Shown piece by piece: positions 1 to 7,126 of a DNA stretch of 64,000 nt; within the stretch, counting starts at the first letter, position 1, and the number at the start of each line of letters is the position of its first letter. The position numbers and the translations under genes are program-made. This DNA is from a virus. Under the pieces are notes generated by a model. It did no database searches, was not told where the DNA came from, and saw only the letters and a list, made by a program, of their open reading frames with translations. The stretch covers positions 1 through 64,000 of the IMG/VR virus record IMGVR_UViG_3300020281_000015; one strand, 5' to 3'.

Positions 1-216
1 AAGCAAAGTAGGGAGGACTCGGTTATACCTCCAACCCCTCGACCGAGATGCCATTCTCAAATCCAGGGAACCTATTTCCGCTCGGTAGAGCGATGTGACT
101 CAGCGTATTTCTACTACCAAGCCTGGGTACCACCCCTAAACAGTCAAGTTCGACGCTCTGGTAAACGCCTCTTCCTTGCACTACAAACATTGACTAGCTA
201 AGTCTTTGTTGCTTAT
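1..216 (-). ncRNA. Probable structured small RNA, possibly continuing past the window edge
   Basis: No convincing reading frame occurs here, and the sequence is visibly richer in G+C than the flanking genes. A sigma-70-type promoter (250 to 223, minus strand) predicts a start near 216. One self-consistent fold can be drawn by eye: a closing helix 1-6 with 209-214; a helix 142-147 with 190-195; a helix 64-68 with 122-126 enclosing a 5-bp hairpin 79-83/88-92; and an H-type pseudoknot from 11-16/28-32 with 18-23/42-47. The closing helix lies at the predicted 5' end, as in many discrete regulatory RNAs. I do not recognise it as tmRNA, 6S RNA, RNase P RNA or a tRNA. The 3' end may be just outside the window. 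Strand choice rests on the promoter and the upstream terminator; function is unknown. Confidence 0.6.
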
Positions 217-222
217 GTTACT

Positions 223-250
223 AATATAACATCTTTATAATAAATGTCAA
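223..250 (-). promoter_or_regulatory. Sigma-70-type promoter for the leftmost RNA
   Basis: On the minus strand a perfect TTGACA (-35, 250 to 245) is followed after 16 nt by TATATT (-10, 228 to 223), five of six matches to TATAAT. The predicted start, near 216, falls at the 5' edge of the structured RNA. The sequence just before the -35 box (AGAGG) is the same as in the promoter of gp47. Confidence 0.75.
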
Positions 251-263
251 CCTCTTTTTTAAA

Positions 264-303
264 AAAAAGTCAAAAAAATAGGTCCTATAAAAGGACCTAT
301 TTT
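264..303 (-). terminator. Rho-independent terminator of the capsid gene
   Basis: An inverted repeat pairs 275-286 with 292-303 (AGGTCCT core). On the minus strand it is followed by a run of seven T, a GAC, then eight T. It lies 26 nt beyond the stop codon of gp23 and upstream of the next leftward promoter, so it separates late capsid transcription from the small RNA. Confidence 0.85.
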
Positions 304-328
304 AATCTCGTATATTACGACAGTAATA

Positions 329-1504
329 TTAGCTAAAGCTAACGTTACCAGAAGTAATAGCTACTGCGCCGAGGTAATCAGCCGCGTTACCAAGAGACGA
401 AGCAGTATTTGATAATTCAATATACCCGTATCTTGTCATAAAGCTAACTGTTGGCTCAAATGTGGACGGATCCAACACAACGCCTGAGCTCATTAGCGGA
501 ATATATGGGCAATAGAATGCTGCCGCATCAGACTCGCTTGCGCCTTTATAACCAACAAGTACGTTAGCATTGTCAGCCGCATATGTGTTTACATATACTT
601 TCATAGCGTTGTTTAAAGTACCAACCATCTTAGTGTTAGTTGGAGCTTCGAATGAACCTTCAGTTGTTCTTGCGAACGCTGAAGTAGTTGCACTTTGTAG
701 AATTGTAAGTGCAAATGGACTTACAACAGCCCAGTTACCTGCGCCTCTACGTGTACGCTGAGCGATTTGGTTTGACACTCTGTTGATTTGAACAGCTAAT
801 GCCGCATGCTCATCACCAACGAAAGTAGCAGTACCAGATACCGCCGCTTGGTCATATGTTTGACCAGCTGAACCTGCAAGAGTATTCAAGCTAGCAATAA
901 CCTCTTGGTCAATTTCAGCGGTAATTTCTTGTGCAAGAGCAGCCATAATTTCTGCTTCTACATCAATACCGTGCATTGACTGAGCGTCTTGAGCCGCTTC
1001 AAAAGTCCAGCGAGCTGATAGCTTTCTGGTTTTTGCTTCGACTGTTTGCTTCAAGATTTGGATTGATAGCTTGCTTCCACCAGCGCCTTCAAGCGTTGAT
1101 GTATTATCAGCTTTGCCTGTTGTAGCATTACCGGAATAAGCTTCCGCAATCTTGAATGGTGAAAGTGCTTCTTCACCTGCTGTAGCACCGGACGCACCTG
1201 AGCCTACAGTTTCTGCGTATCTTACACGCAATGTGTGGATTTGACCCACTGGACCAGTCATCGGTTGAACACCAACAAGTTCGTTAGCAATAACGGTTGG
1301 CATTACACGTCTGATGACGGGTAAGATAACTCTGTTAAGAGTTGCGACATTACCGGCGGATGTTGTACCTGCAACAGCTGTCTCAGACAAATACTTGCGA
1401 GTATTTTCTAAGGTAGCACCCATTACAGCTTTCTTATTGCCTTGTAGGCCTTCCAAAAGTGCAGTTTTGGTATCCTGCCAGCGACTTTCTAATAGTTCTG
1501 ACAT
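329..1504 (-). CDS. 23: Major capsid protein, T4 gp23-like
   Basis: Main shell protein of the head, 391 aa, with an ATG start preceded by a strong AAGGAG ribosome site. The C-terminal third carries features typical of gp23: the RRGAGNW segment near residue 255, then VLVGYKG, CPYIPL and MTRYGYIE. The protein is shorter than T4 gp23 (521 aa), as some marine relatives are. T4 gp23 is matured by gp21 at (I/L)xE sites; here LSE at 39-41 is the best match near the N-terminus, so a leader of about 41 residues is inferred. It is last in the leftward head operon (gp20, gp67, gp21, gp22, gp23), 10 nt after the scaffold gene. A clear terminator follows it. Confidence 0.96.
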   Translation of the reverse strand: MSELLESRWQDTKTALLEGLQGNKKAVMGATLENTRKYLSETAVAGTTSAGNVATLNRVILPVIRRVMPTVIANELVGVQPMTGPVGQIHTLRVRYAETVGSGASGATAGEEALSPFKIAEAYSGNATTGKADNTSTLEGAGGSKLSIQILKQTVEAKTRKLSARWTFEAAQDAQSMHGIDVEAEIMAALAQEITAEIDQEVIASLNTLAGSAGQTYDQAAVSGTATFVGDEHAALAVQINRVSNQIAQRTRRGAGNWAVVSPFALTILQSATTSAFARTTEGSFEAPTNTKMVGTLNNAMKVYVNTYAADNANVLVGYKGASESDAAAFYCPYIPLMSSGVVLDPSTFEPTVSFMTRYGYIELSNTASSLGNAADYLGAVAITSGNVSFS

Positions 1505-1514
1505 AATTATCTCC

Positions 1515-2615
1515 TTAATTTAATCCAGCCAAACGTTTAATGTCAATAACATTGTTATTTACATCTGCTTGCTGTTGTGAACTAACGTTAGTTTCTTCTC
1601 TGTTGCCTGTGATTTCTGTGCCTTCTGTAAGTACTGCCTTCTTAGCTGGAGTATTACCGTCGATAACCGCTGGTAGATACTTATCAAACTGAGACTTTAG
1701 TCTATTAGTCTGAACTGATTCCAGTAAATCAATCATAATTTCTTGTTGATCTTTAGCCAAAGGCTTAATCAACTCGTTAATTACTTCTTTTCTTTGCGTT
1801 GACTCAACAATCTTCTGTTTTTCAGTAGCTGTTGCTTCTGCAATTTCTTTCGCTTTCTTTGCAAACTCCTTAGCTTCTGCAAGTTGCTTATTTTTCATGT
1901 CTACAACTTTTAGAAGTTTTGCAGTTTCTGATTTTTCGTTAAGGTAACTAGTACCATACTCAGATGCAAAGCTTTCGAAAATCTTACGACCGAAGTCGTT
2001 TTTACGTGCAGTGTCAATATCTTCTTTAAGCTGACTAATCTCTGACTTAAGAGCTTTTTCAACTGTTTCGGATACTGCTTTTGCACCTCTTTCGACAAAG
2101 TCAGCTTTGACTTTAGCGAAGTGTTTTTTAGCTTCACGTACTAAACGTACTTTTGTTTCAGCTAAATCTTTTTTGTCTTCTTGGAATTCGGATATTTCTT
2201 TAGCCAAGGCTTCTACAACAAATTCTTCTAACTTAGCAATATTTTCTGCTTGTAGTTTTTTATCTGTATGTAGGTCTTTGATTTCAGTAGCTAATTGCTC
2301 AGCAACAAAACCTTTGAGTAAGTCTGCATTTTTACGCTGTGCTACAGCAAATTTTGCTTTTGCTTCAGCTAATTGCTTGCGATCTTCTGCAAACTCTGCA
2401 ATCTCAGCTTGAAGACGCTCAGAAAGCATGTTATCAATGGCATCAACCATTGTATTTTTATCATGCTCGTACTTTTGTGCAAATTCTTCACGTAATTCAG
2501 CAGTTACCTGCATTTTATTTTCTTGAATTTTTGCATTCCATGCTTCTTCAATCTCAGCCTTAATTTCGGATGATACCACGTCATTTTCAAAAAGTGTTTT
2601 TAGTGCATCTATCAT
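1515..2615 (-). CDS. 22: Prohead core scaffold protein, T4 gp22-like
   Basis: Main internal scaffold on which the prohead shell assembles; degraded by gp21 during maturation in T4. At 366 aa it is almost wholly charged, alpha-helical and coiled-coil-like (Glu/Lys/Ala/Gln-rich from about residue 10 to 300), with a less ordered Asn/Thr-rich stretch and a conserved-looking end IDIKRLAGLN. Many (I/L)xE sites are spread through it, as expected for a gp21 substrate (IAE near residue 72, several LAE). It sits between the protease gene and the capsid gene, exactly the T4 order 21-22-23. The name rests on context, composition and the C-terminal motif, because scaffold sequences diverge quickly. Confidence 0.93.
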   Translation of the reverse strand: MIDALKTLFENDVVSSEIKAEIEEAWNAKIQENKMQVTAELREEFAQKYEHDKNTMVDAIDNMLSERLQAEIAEFAEDRKQLAEAKAKFAVAQRKNADLLKGFVAEQLATEIKDLHTDKKLQAENIAKLEEFVVEALAKEISEFQEDKKDLAETKVRLVREAKKHFAKVKADFVERGAKAVSETVEKALKSEISQLKEDIDTARKNDFGRKIFESFASEYGTSYLNEKSETAKLLKVVDMKNKQLAEAKEFAKKAKEIAEATATEKQKIVESTQRKEVINELIKPLAKDQQEIMIDLLESVQTNRLKSQFDKYLPAVIDGNTPAKKAVLTEGTEITGNREETNVSSQQQADVNNNVIDIKRLAGLN

Positions 2616-2629
2616 ACCATTCTCCTAGT

Positions 2630-3262
2630 TTATTGGAGTTTACTAATCAGATTGATTAGTGATTCCTTAAGATACTTTTGTGCCTTTGGATCGTGTTTAG
2701 TTGCCTGTGCTAATTCGTATGCCTTCATTCCTCCACGTGCATTCATTAGATGCTCGTATATTGGTGTTGGATATGCACCAGGGGCGCTTGGCTGTGCCAC
2801 AACGTCCACGGTGATTATTTCAAAGTCGGAAACTTCTCCGCTTCCATCTTCCATAACATTGCCCGAACCCCTTGATGAGACTCCTAATTTTACTCCGCTT
2901 TCAAGCATTGTTTTAACTAGTTGTCCCATCGGGGTTGGTAATACTTTTAGTTTACCGTAACCATTTGCATCGTCCATCCACATTTCTGTGATCATGTGTG
3001 ATACACGGTCAAGGTTGATGTTAAGTCCTTCTGGATGATCTACTTCTCCGAGAACTGAATATCCTCCAGTAATTTGATCGTTGAGAGTTTTGACAGCCCT
3101 GCCTATTTCGGATACAGGATACACTCGCTGATTGGCATTTCTTATACCGCCTTGGATAACAATACCTTTCATATAAAGGTCTTTGCCACCACTATCGTTG
3201 TCGGCAGTTTCAATAACCATTTTAGCCTGGTCAAATGTCAAGTTCTCTCGTAAGTTAATCAT
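2630..3262 (-). CDS. 21: Prohead protease, T4 gp21-like
   Basis: Serine-type maturation protease that trims capsid and core proteins at (I/L)xE sites, 210 aa, near the T4 length. Likely catalytic residues are visible: His76 in GEVDHPEG and Ser129/Ser130 in GVSSRGSG, with an acidic candidate in ITVDVVAQPS near residue 157. The QRVYPV motif near residue 45 is typical of the family. An LRE site at residues 4-6 could serve for self-processing. It lies 15 nt downstream of the acidic core gene and 14 nt upstream of the scaffold, as in T4. Its predicted substrates here are gp22, gp23, gp67 and probably the two MKI(N/D)E proteins at 11.2-14.1 kb. Confidence 0.95.
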   Translation of the reverse strand: MINLRENLTFDQAKMVIETADNDSGGKDLYMKGIVIQGGIRNANQRVYPVSEIGRAVKTLNDQITGGYSVLGEVDHPEGLNINLDRVSHMITEMWMDDANGYGKLKVLPTPMGQLVKTMLESGVKLGVSSRGSGNVMEDGSGEVSDFEIITVDVVAQPSAPGAYPTPIYEHLMNARGGMKAYELAQATKHDPKAQKYLKESLINLISKLQ

Positions 3263-3277
3263 TCAAATTTCCTTAAC

Positions 3278-4279
3278 TTAACCGCCAACAACAGGTTTTT
3301 TGTTATCAGCGTCTTCTGGCTTGCTTTTCTTCTCTGCACCATGTCCTGGTTGTGCTTTTAATGACTTAGAAGCTTTACCACCTGGTACATTTACATTGCC
3401 GCCGTCTTGGTCTTTTGGACTTGCGTCTCCTAGACCAGCATGCTCGCCACCGCTTTCTTCAGCACCTTGTGCTATGTTACTTGCTGTGCCTCCCATGTTA
3501 TTTGGGCTTGCGACTGTGCTTTTTGCATTAGCACCATTGTCTCCGCCTATTTTTTGAGCGTCTAAACCGCCGCCGGATACTTTTTCTACGTACTCACGCA
3601 TTTCTTCTCCAGCAGTTTTTGGAGTTTTAGACTCCTCAACTTCTTCATCAGTAGCTTCTTCTACTTCATCAGTAGCTTCTTCTACTTCTTCGTCTGATGC
3701 TTCTTCTACTTCATCTTCTGAAGCTTCAAAAGCTGATGCTTCTTCAGGCTCTTCATCACCTGGCTCTTCATCGCCACCTTCATCGCCTGCCATCATTTTT
3801 TCAAATTCTGCTTTAAGATCTTCAAGTGCATCTTCTAGATCTTCAACACGATCTTCAACGTCACCTTCTGGCTCATCGTCGCCGCCTTCGTCGTCGTCGC
3901 CGCCTTCGTCGTCCATTCCAAGATCTGACATCATATCATCTGTTGGATCTGCTTCTACAGCTACGGCTGTAGGATCAGCTTCAACTTCAAATTCGTCTAA
4001 GTCAAAGTTTTCTTCAACTTCGTCATCTTTTGCTTCGTCGACTTCTTCATCTGACGCTTCGTCTACTTCTTCATCAGAAGCTTCATCAACTTCCTCATCT
4101 GAAGCTTCATCTACAGCTTCATCAGTAGCTTCGTCAACGTCTTTATCGTCTTCTAGAAGTCCTTCGTAAATATCTCTGGATTTTTCCACTACAATCTCGT
4201 GGAATAGTTTTTCTGCCGCCTCTTTGTCTTCATTGACAAGGAGTTCTAGCATTTGTTCAAATTTATTGCGATCTGCCAT
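3278..4279 (-). CDS. 67: Acidic prohead core protein, T4 gp67-like, expanded
   Basis: The first 45 residues (LELLVNEDKEAAEKLFHEIV and onward) resemble the N-terminus of T4 gp67, a small acidic internal core protein. The rest is extremely acidic, with repeated VDEASDEE and VEEAxDEE units (about residues 48-85 and again about 185-220), a DDEGGDD stretch, then a more neutral Gly/Asn/Lys-rich tail. At 333 aa it is about four times T4 gp67 (80 aa). Its position before gp21 matches T4. A late-type promoter and a 5'-UTR hairpin precede it. The acidic part may neutralise core or DNA charge; that is inference. gp68 is an alternative name, but the N-terminus favours gp67. Confidence 0.8.
   Translation of the reverse strand: MADRNKFEQMLELLVNEDKEAAEKLFHEIVVEKSRDIYEGLLEDDKDVDEATDEAVDEASDEEVDEASDEEVDEASDEEVDEAKDDEVEENFDLDEFEVEADPTAVAVEADPTDDMMSDLGMDDEGGDDDEGGDDEPEGDVEDRVEDLEDALEDLKAEFEKMMAGDEGGDEEPGDEEPEEASAFEASEDEVEEASDEEVEEATDEVEEATDEEVEESKTPKTAGEEMREYVEKVSGGGLDAQKIGGDNGANAKSTVASPNNMGGTASNIAQGAEESGGEHAGLGDASPKDQDGGNVNVPGGKASKSLKAQPGHGAEKKSKPEDADNKKPVVGG
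4030..4137 (-). repeat. 24-bp tandem repeats coding an acidic VDEASDEE array
   Basis: Imperfect 24-bp units in tandem within the gp67-like gene, differing mostly at third codon positions. A related, less regular set lies at about 3625-3720. Length variation by slippage would stay in frame. Confidence 0.75.
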
Positions 4280-4303
4280 TTTACTCTCCTATAATGTATT
4301 ATG

Positions 4304-4320
4304 CATACCGAATCGGTATG
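4304..4320. other. Hairpin in the 5'-UTR of the gp67-like gene
   Basis: A 7-bp stem (CATACCG with CGGTATG) and a 3-nt loop, between the late-type box at 4340-4334 and the start codon at 4279. It would be near the 5' end of the gp67 transcript. A stabilising or regulatory role is inference. Confidence 0.55.
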
Positions 4321-4333
4321 GGCTGTCATAATA

Positions 4334-4340
4334 TATTTAC
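4334..4340 (-). promoter_or_regulatory. Late-type promoter box for gp67-gp21-gp22-gp23
   Basis: GTAAATA on the minus strand, 55 nt upstream of the gp67-like start. It matches the last six bases of the T4 late element TATAAATA and sits in one of the few gaps of the head operon. Confidence 0.5.
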
Positions 4341-4368
4341 TTTTTTTGCAGAAAACTACGTAGATATA

Positions 4369-4383
4369 GGCTCAAAACGAGCC
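4369..4383. other. Stem-loop after the GNGTSR-motif gene
   Basis: GGCTC pairs with GAGCC around an AAAAC loop, 15 nt beyond the stop codon at 4399. There is no long T run on either side, so termination is only weakly supported; it could be a processing or 3'-end stabilising element. Confidence 0.4.
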
Positions 4384-4398
4384 ATTTTGACTAGTTTG

Positions 4399-5112
4399 TC
4401 AGATTTTAAAGGAATTTTTGAAATCCCTTATGTGAATATTCTCCACATTTTCTAATTTTGTCAGCTCAGGAGGAGTAAAAAATGCTTCTCCTAACACTCT
4501 TATATATCTCTTTTTTGGAAAATTTTGGCAAGTAATTGTAGTTTGTTTAAGCCAATTTCCAAAATATGTTGCTTTTTCAGTGGGACTTTTGTAGTTAGGA
4601 GTACCTGCATATATGTTGTTTACAAGCTGTCCGGTGCCTTCGAAATCAAATCCTAAGATGTAGATAGTATCATATTCAGTCATATCTGAAGCAAACCATA
4701 ATGCTGTTGGTCCACTACTCCATCCCTTAGACGGTTGAAAAAAGTTAAATCCTGTCATATTAGCATATGCTCTATTAGGATTAGTCCATGTTTCTACTTT
4801 ATGCTGTATACCTTCTCTATTAATTTCTAATATCATTTTAGTATCAACAGCTACAAGATAATCTGGAATAAAATCTCTATAAAGAGCATTACATCCGTAT
4901 ATTTTACCAAATGGACGCAAAGTTTCTAAATTTATAGGAGATCTACTAGTGCCATTACCTATTACAAATGCAATTTTATTATTCGTTGGTGCATTAACAA
5001 TTTGATTCTGAATATGTTCAGAATTATTAGATAGGCTTTGTTTTTTGGCTTTGGCTAAGTTTTTCCGAGCTTTACGTTGCTCTTTGGTCTCGCCAGGAAT
5101 ATATTTTTTCAT
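4399..5112 (-). CDS. GNGTSR-motif protein inserted in the head operon; function unknown
   Basis: A 237-aa soluble protein with a basic N-terminus (about residues 5-30) and then an alpha/beta domain starting IAFVIGNGTSR. Later motifs are YGCNALYRDF, PDYLVAVDTKMI and YDTIYILGFDFEG. The GNGTSR loop followed by a VAVD strand resembles nucleotide-binding Rossmann-type folds such as DUF115/MptE-like and some sialyl- or glycosyltransferase-like proteins. That is a fold-level impression, not an identification. No signal peptide or membrane segment is visible. It lies between the core genes 67 and 20, where T4 has no such gene, so it is probably co-transcribed with head genes and might act on a head component. 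Confidence 0.6.
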   Translation of the reverse strand: MKKYIPGETKEQRKARKNLAKAKKQSLSNNSEHIQNQIVNAPTNNKIAFVIGNGTSRSPINLETLRPFGKIYGCNALYRDFIPDYLVAVDTKMILEINREGIQHKVETWTNPNRAYANMTGFNFFQPSKGWSSGPTALWFASDMTEYDTIYILGFDFEGTGQLVNNIYAGTPNYKSPTEKATYFGNWLKQTTITCQNFPKKRYIRVLGEAFFTPPELTKLENVENIHIRDFKNSFKI

Positions 5113-5123
5113 TCATCTTACTT

Positions 5124-5366
5124 TTATGCAGTTTCTGCGTTAGCCGCAATACCATACATTTGCTTTACAAATTGTAACTCTTTAAGTTTTTCTTCTGTAT
5201 GCAGTTCAGATGCTTTACGTATTCTATTGATTTGAAAAAGTTTTAGTCTTGATTTACGTGTATCGTCTTTTTCAACAGGAGTGTCATCGTATTCAGCTTG
5301 GTAGCGTTTATCTTCTACTGGCTCAATAGTTTCTCTGTCAAAATAAAATAATTCACGTAGTATCAT
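5124..5366 (-). CDS. Small prohead-region protein, possibly gp68-like
   Basis: An 80-aa charged protein (MILRELFYF start, basic RKSRLKLFQINRIRKAS centre, KELQFVKQMYG near the end) immediately after the portal gene. In T4 this neighbourhood encodes small core proteins (gp67, gp68). The position suggests a core or portal-associated role, but sequence alone does not prove homology with gp68. No good ribosome site precedes the ATG. A perfect late box TATAAATA ends 5 nt upstream, so translation may be coupled to gp20 or start on a nearly leaderless message. Confidence 0.55.
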   Translation of the reverse strand: MILRELFYFDRETIEPVEDKRYQAEYDDTPVEKDDTRKSRLKLFQINRIRKASELHTEEKLKELQFVKQMYGIAANAETA

Positions 5367-5371
5367 GTTAG

Positions 5372-5379
5372 TATTTATA
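5372..5379 (-). promoter_or_regulatory. Late-type promoter box overlapping the gp20 stop codon
   Basis: A perfect TATAAATA on the minus strand overlapping the TAA stop of gp20. The next start codon is 5 nt further on, which predicts a very short or absent leader. The match could be partly a coincidence of the stop-codon context. Confidence 0.5.
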
Positions 5380-7126
5380 CCGTTTGGTCTGTTGTTGCTG
5401 GAGCCGGCGCGGCATCTCCTCCAGTTGCAGTTTCGGGTGCATCACCTGCTCCTCCATCAATCGGAGCCGCTTCGTCACCTTGGACTTCGTCTTCCATGTT
5501 TCCAAGATCGTCACCTATAGTTGCTGGACTAATACCAGCATCTCTCATTTCTGCAGAAGCTTCACCCGGAATAGGATCTAAGTTTTCTTCGTTTTCTTCT
5601 CTCCATAGTCTTTCATTCTCAGCAAGTTCTTCATCTGACATACCTAAGAAGCGTTTTAGTGCAAATCTATTAGACATATATGGTATAGCCGCCATTTGAG
5701 TATATGTAGGCACCCTTGCATTATCAATTTCTGCTTGTCTATAGCTTGCAAAGTTTTGTGGTGGTTGAAACTTTAGATCAAACATTGAAGTATCAACGTT
5801 TAATCCTTTTTCTAATAAGTATCTTTTAAATTCTTGATCAAACTCTTCAACGAGTAAGTTTTGTAAACGTTCACAATATGTGTTAAATCTTAACTCTTGT
5901 ATGTAAGCAGTTCCGACTCTACCATCGTTGTATTGAGAAGCACTGTCGTCAGCGCCTGTGGGTAAATATGAACTCGGGATTCGTAAACCGCGTACAAGCT
6001 TATTAGTAAAATATCTAAGGTCATCTATTTCTCCTAAGTTTGTACCGCCTGGAAGTGTTTCAACTTTTGATCCTCGTCCTTCAGCTGTTTGTGGAAAAAA
6101 GTAATCTTCGTTGATTGACAAAGGATTGTATGAACTGTCTATGACATTAGTTCCGCCCCCAGTCTGCGATGGTATACGTCTTTGATGTATTTCCGTCTTT
6201 ACACGCTCTACAAATTGCATAGCAAGGTGTGATGGCATGTTGCCCACATCAACATAAAAAACTCTTCTTTCAGGAGCACGTTGTACTCTGTAAATTATAA
6301 TAGCATCTTCTAGTAATTCTTTTTGTTTATAAACTTTAAATATTGTTTCTAATAAAGAATTACCAAAAGGATAGTTATTATCTAAACCTTCACTCAAACT
6401 TAAATGCACTACATGTTTTGCATCTACAGTTACTTCGCCGTCATCAGTAGTAAATCTACTTCCGCTCATGCTTGATTGAGGTTGTCCTACCATTCCTCTT
6501 GCGCCACCAATTCCATTATACTGTTGACTTCCACTAGTTATATTTCCAGTAGTATGATAAGGAGTAGTAGCAATACCGTCTTTAAAATTAAAGTTGATAT
6601 TTTTTATTACATATTGTTCTGGAAGTTTTCCTTCACTTTCATTTACAATAATACGTGTTACATTAGCTGGATCAACATGAAACCATCTTTTTGTTTCTGG
6701 ATCTCTTACAAAAAATTGATCACCATACTTAAAGCTATTACGTACTGTACGAAACATTTTTGTTTCAAAATTTTGTAGCTTACACCATTGCCTTAAATAT
6801 TGTCCAATAATATTAACTTCGTTATTTGTTGCTTTATTTTTATAATCTACCATAAAAGGTGTATTATTTGCTTTATTTTTTTGTGTGCAAAATTCAGCAA
6901 GAATATCCAAAGCCGCATTTACTTCTGAGTCTTGGTCCATAGTGTTGTATTGTGCATATCTCTCAACACGATTTGGACTACCTACATATACATCAGGAAG
7001 ATAGCTTGAATAATTTGATCTAGCGGGACCAGCTAGGTTTCCACTGCTACGAGCAGTAAATGGACTATAGCTCCCGTTTGAATTGTCACCTGTTGGTATA
7101 GGTGTAAAATATTTCTTCCAACTCAA
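5375..7126 (-). CDS. 20: Portal vertex protein, T4 gp20-like
   Basis: Dodecameric portal through which DNA is packaged and the tail attaches; 583 aa (T4 gp20, 524). Typical gp20 stretches are seen: DSEVNAALDILAEFCTQ near residue 65, FKYGDQFFVRD near 110, VHLSLSEG near 235, IYRVQRAPERRVFYVDVGN near 280, and RLPSSYLP-type RIPSSYLPTGADDS near 385. The C-terminal 60 residues are acidic and Ala/Pro-rich, probably flexible. The start is TTG, overlapping the stop of the upstream tape-measure-like gene as TTGA, which implies translational coupling. This gene is widely used as a phylogenetic marker for T4-like marine phages. Confidence 0.96.
   Translation of the reverse strand: MSWKKYFTPIPTGDNSNGSYSPFTARSSGNLAGPARSNYSSYLPDVYVGSPNRVERYAQYNTMDQDSEVNAALDILAEFCTQKNKANNTPFMVDYKNKATNNEVNIIGQYLRQWCKLQNFETKMFRTVRNSFKYGDQFFVRDPETKRWFHVDPANVTRIIVNESEGKLPEQYVIKNINFNFKDGIATTPYHTTGNITSGSQQYNGIGGARGMVGQPQSSMSGSRFTTDDGEVTVDAKHVVHLSLSEGLDNNYPFGNSLLETIFKVYKQKELLEDAIIIYRVQRAPERRVFYVDVGNMPSHLAMQFVERVKTEIHQRRIPSQTGGGTNVIDSSYNPLSINEDYFFPQTAEGRGSKVETLPGGTNLGEIDDLRYFTNKLVRGLRIPSSYLPTGADDSASQYNDGRVGTAYIQELRFNTYCERLQNLLVEEFDQEFKRYLLEKGLNVDTSMFDLKFQPPQNFASYRQAEIDNARVPTYTQMAAIPYMSNRFALKRFLGMSDEELAENERLWREENEENLDPIPGEASAEMRDAGISPATIGDDLGNMEDEVQGDEAAPIDGGAGDAPETATGGDAAPAPATTDQTV

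Noticed and set aside
74-150. tRNA-like look of the D-arm-type GCTCGGTAGAGC and GTTCGA on the plus strand
   Set aside because: No acceptor stem, anticodon arm or 7-nt T loop could be fitted with the right spacing, and the promoter points the other way.
1530-1560. TTGACA on the minus strand shortly before gp23
   Set aside because: No -10 box at 16-18 nt; the match lies in codons of the gp22 C-terminus.
3625-4137. CRISPR-like direct repeats
   Set aside because: Repeats are contiguous 24-bp coding units without spacers, in frame with the acidic core protein.
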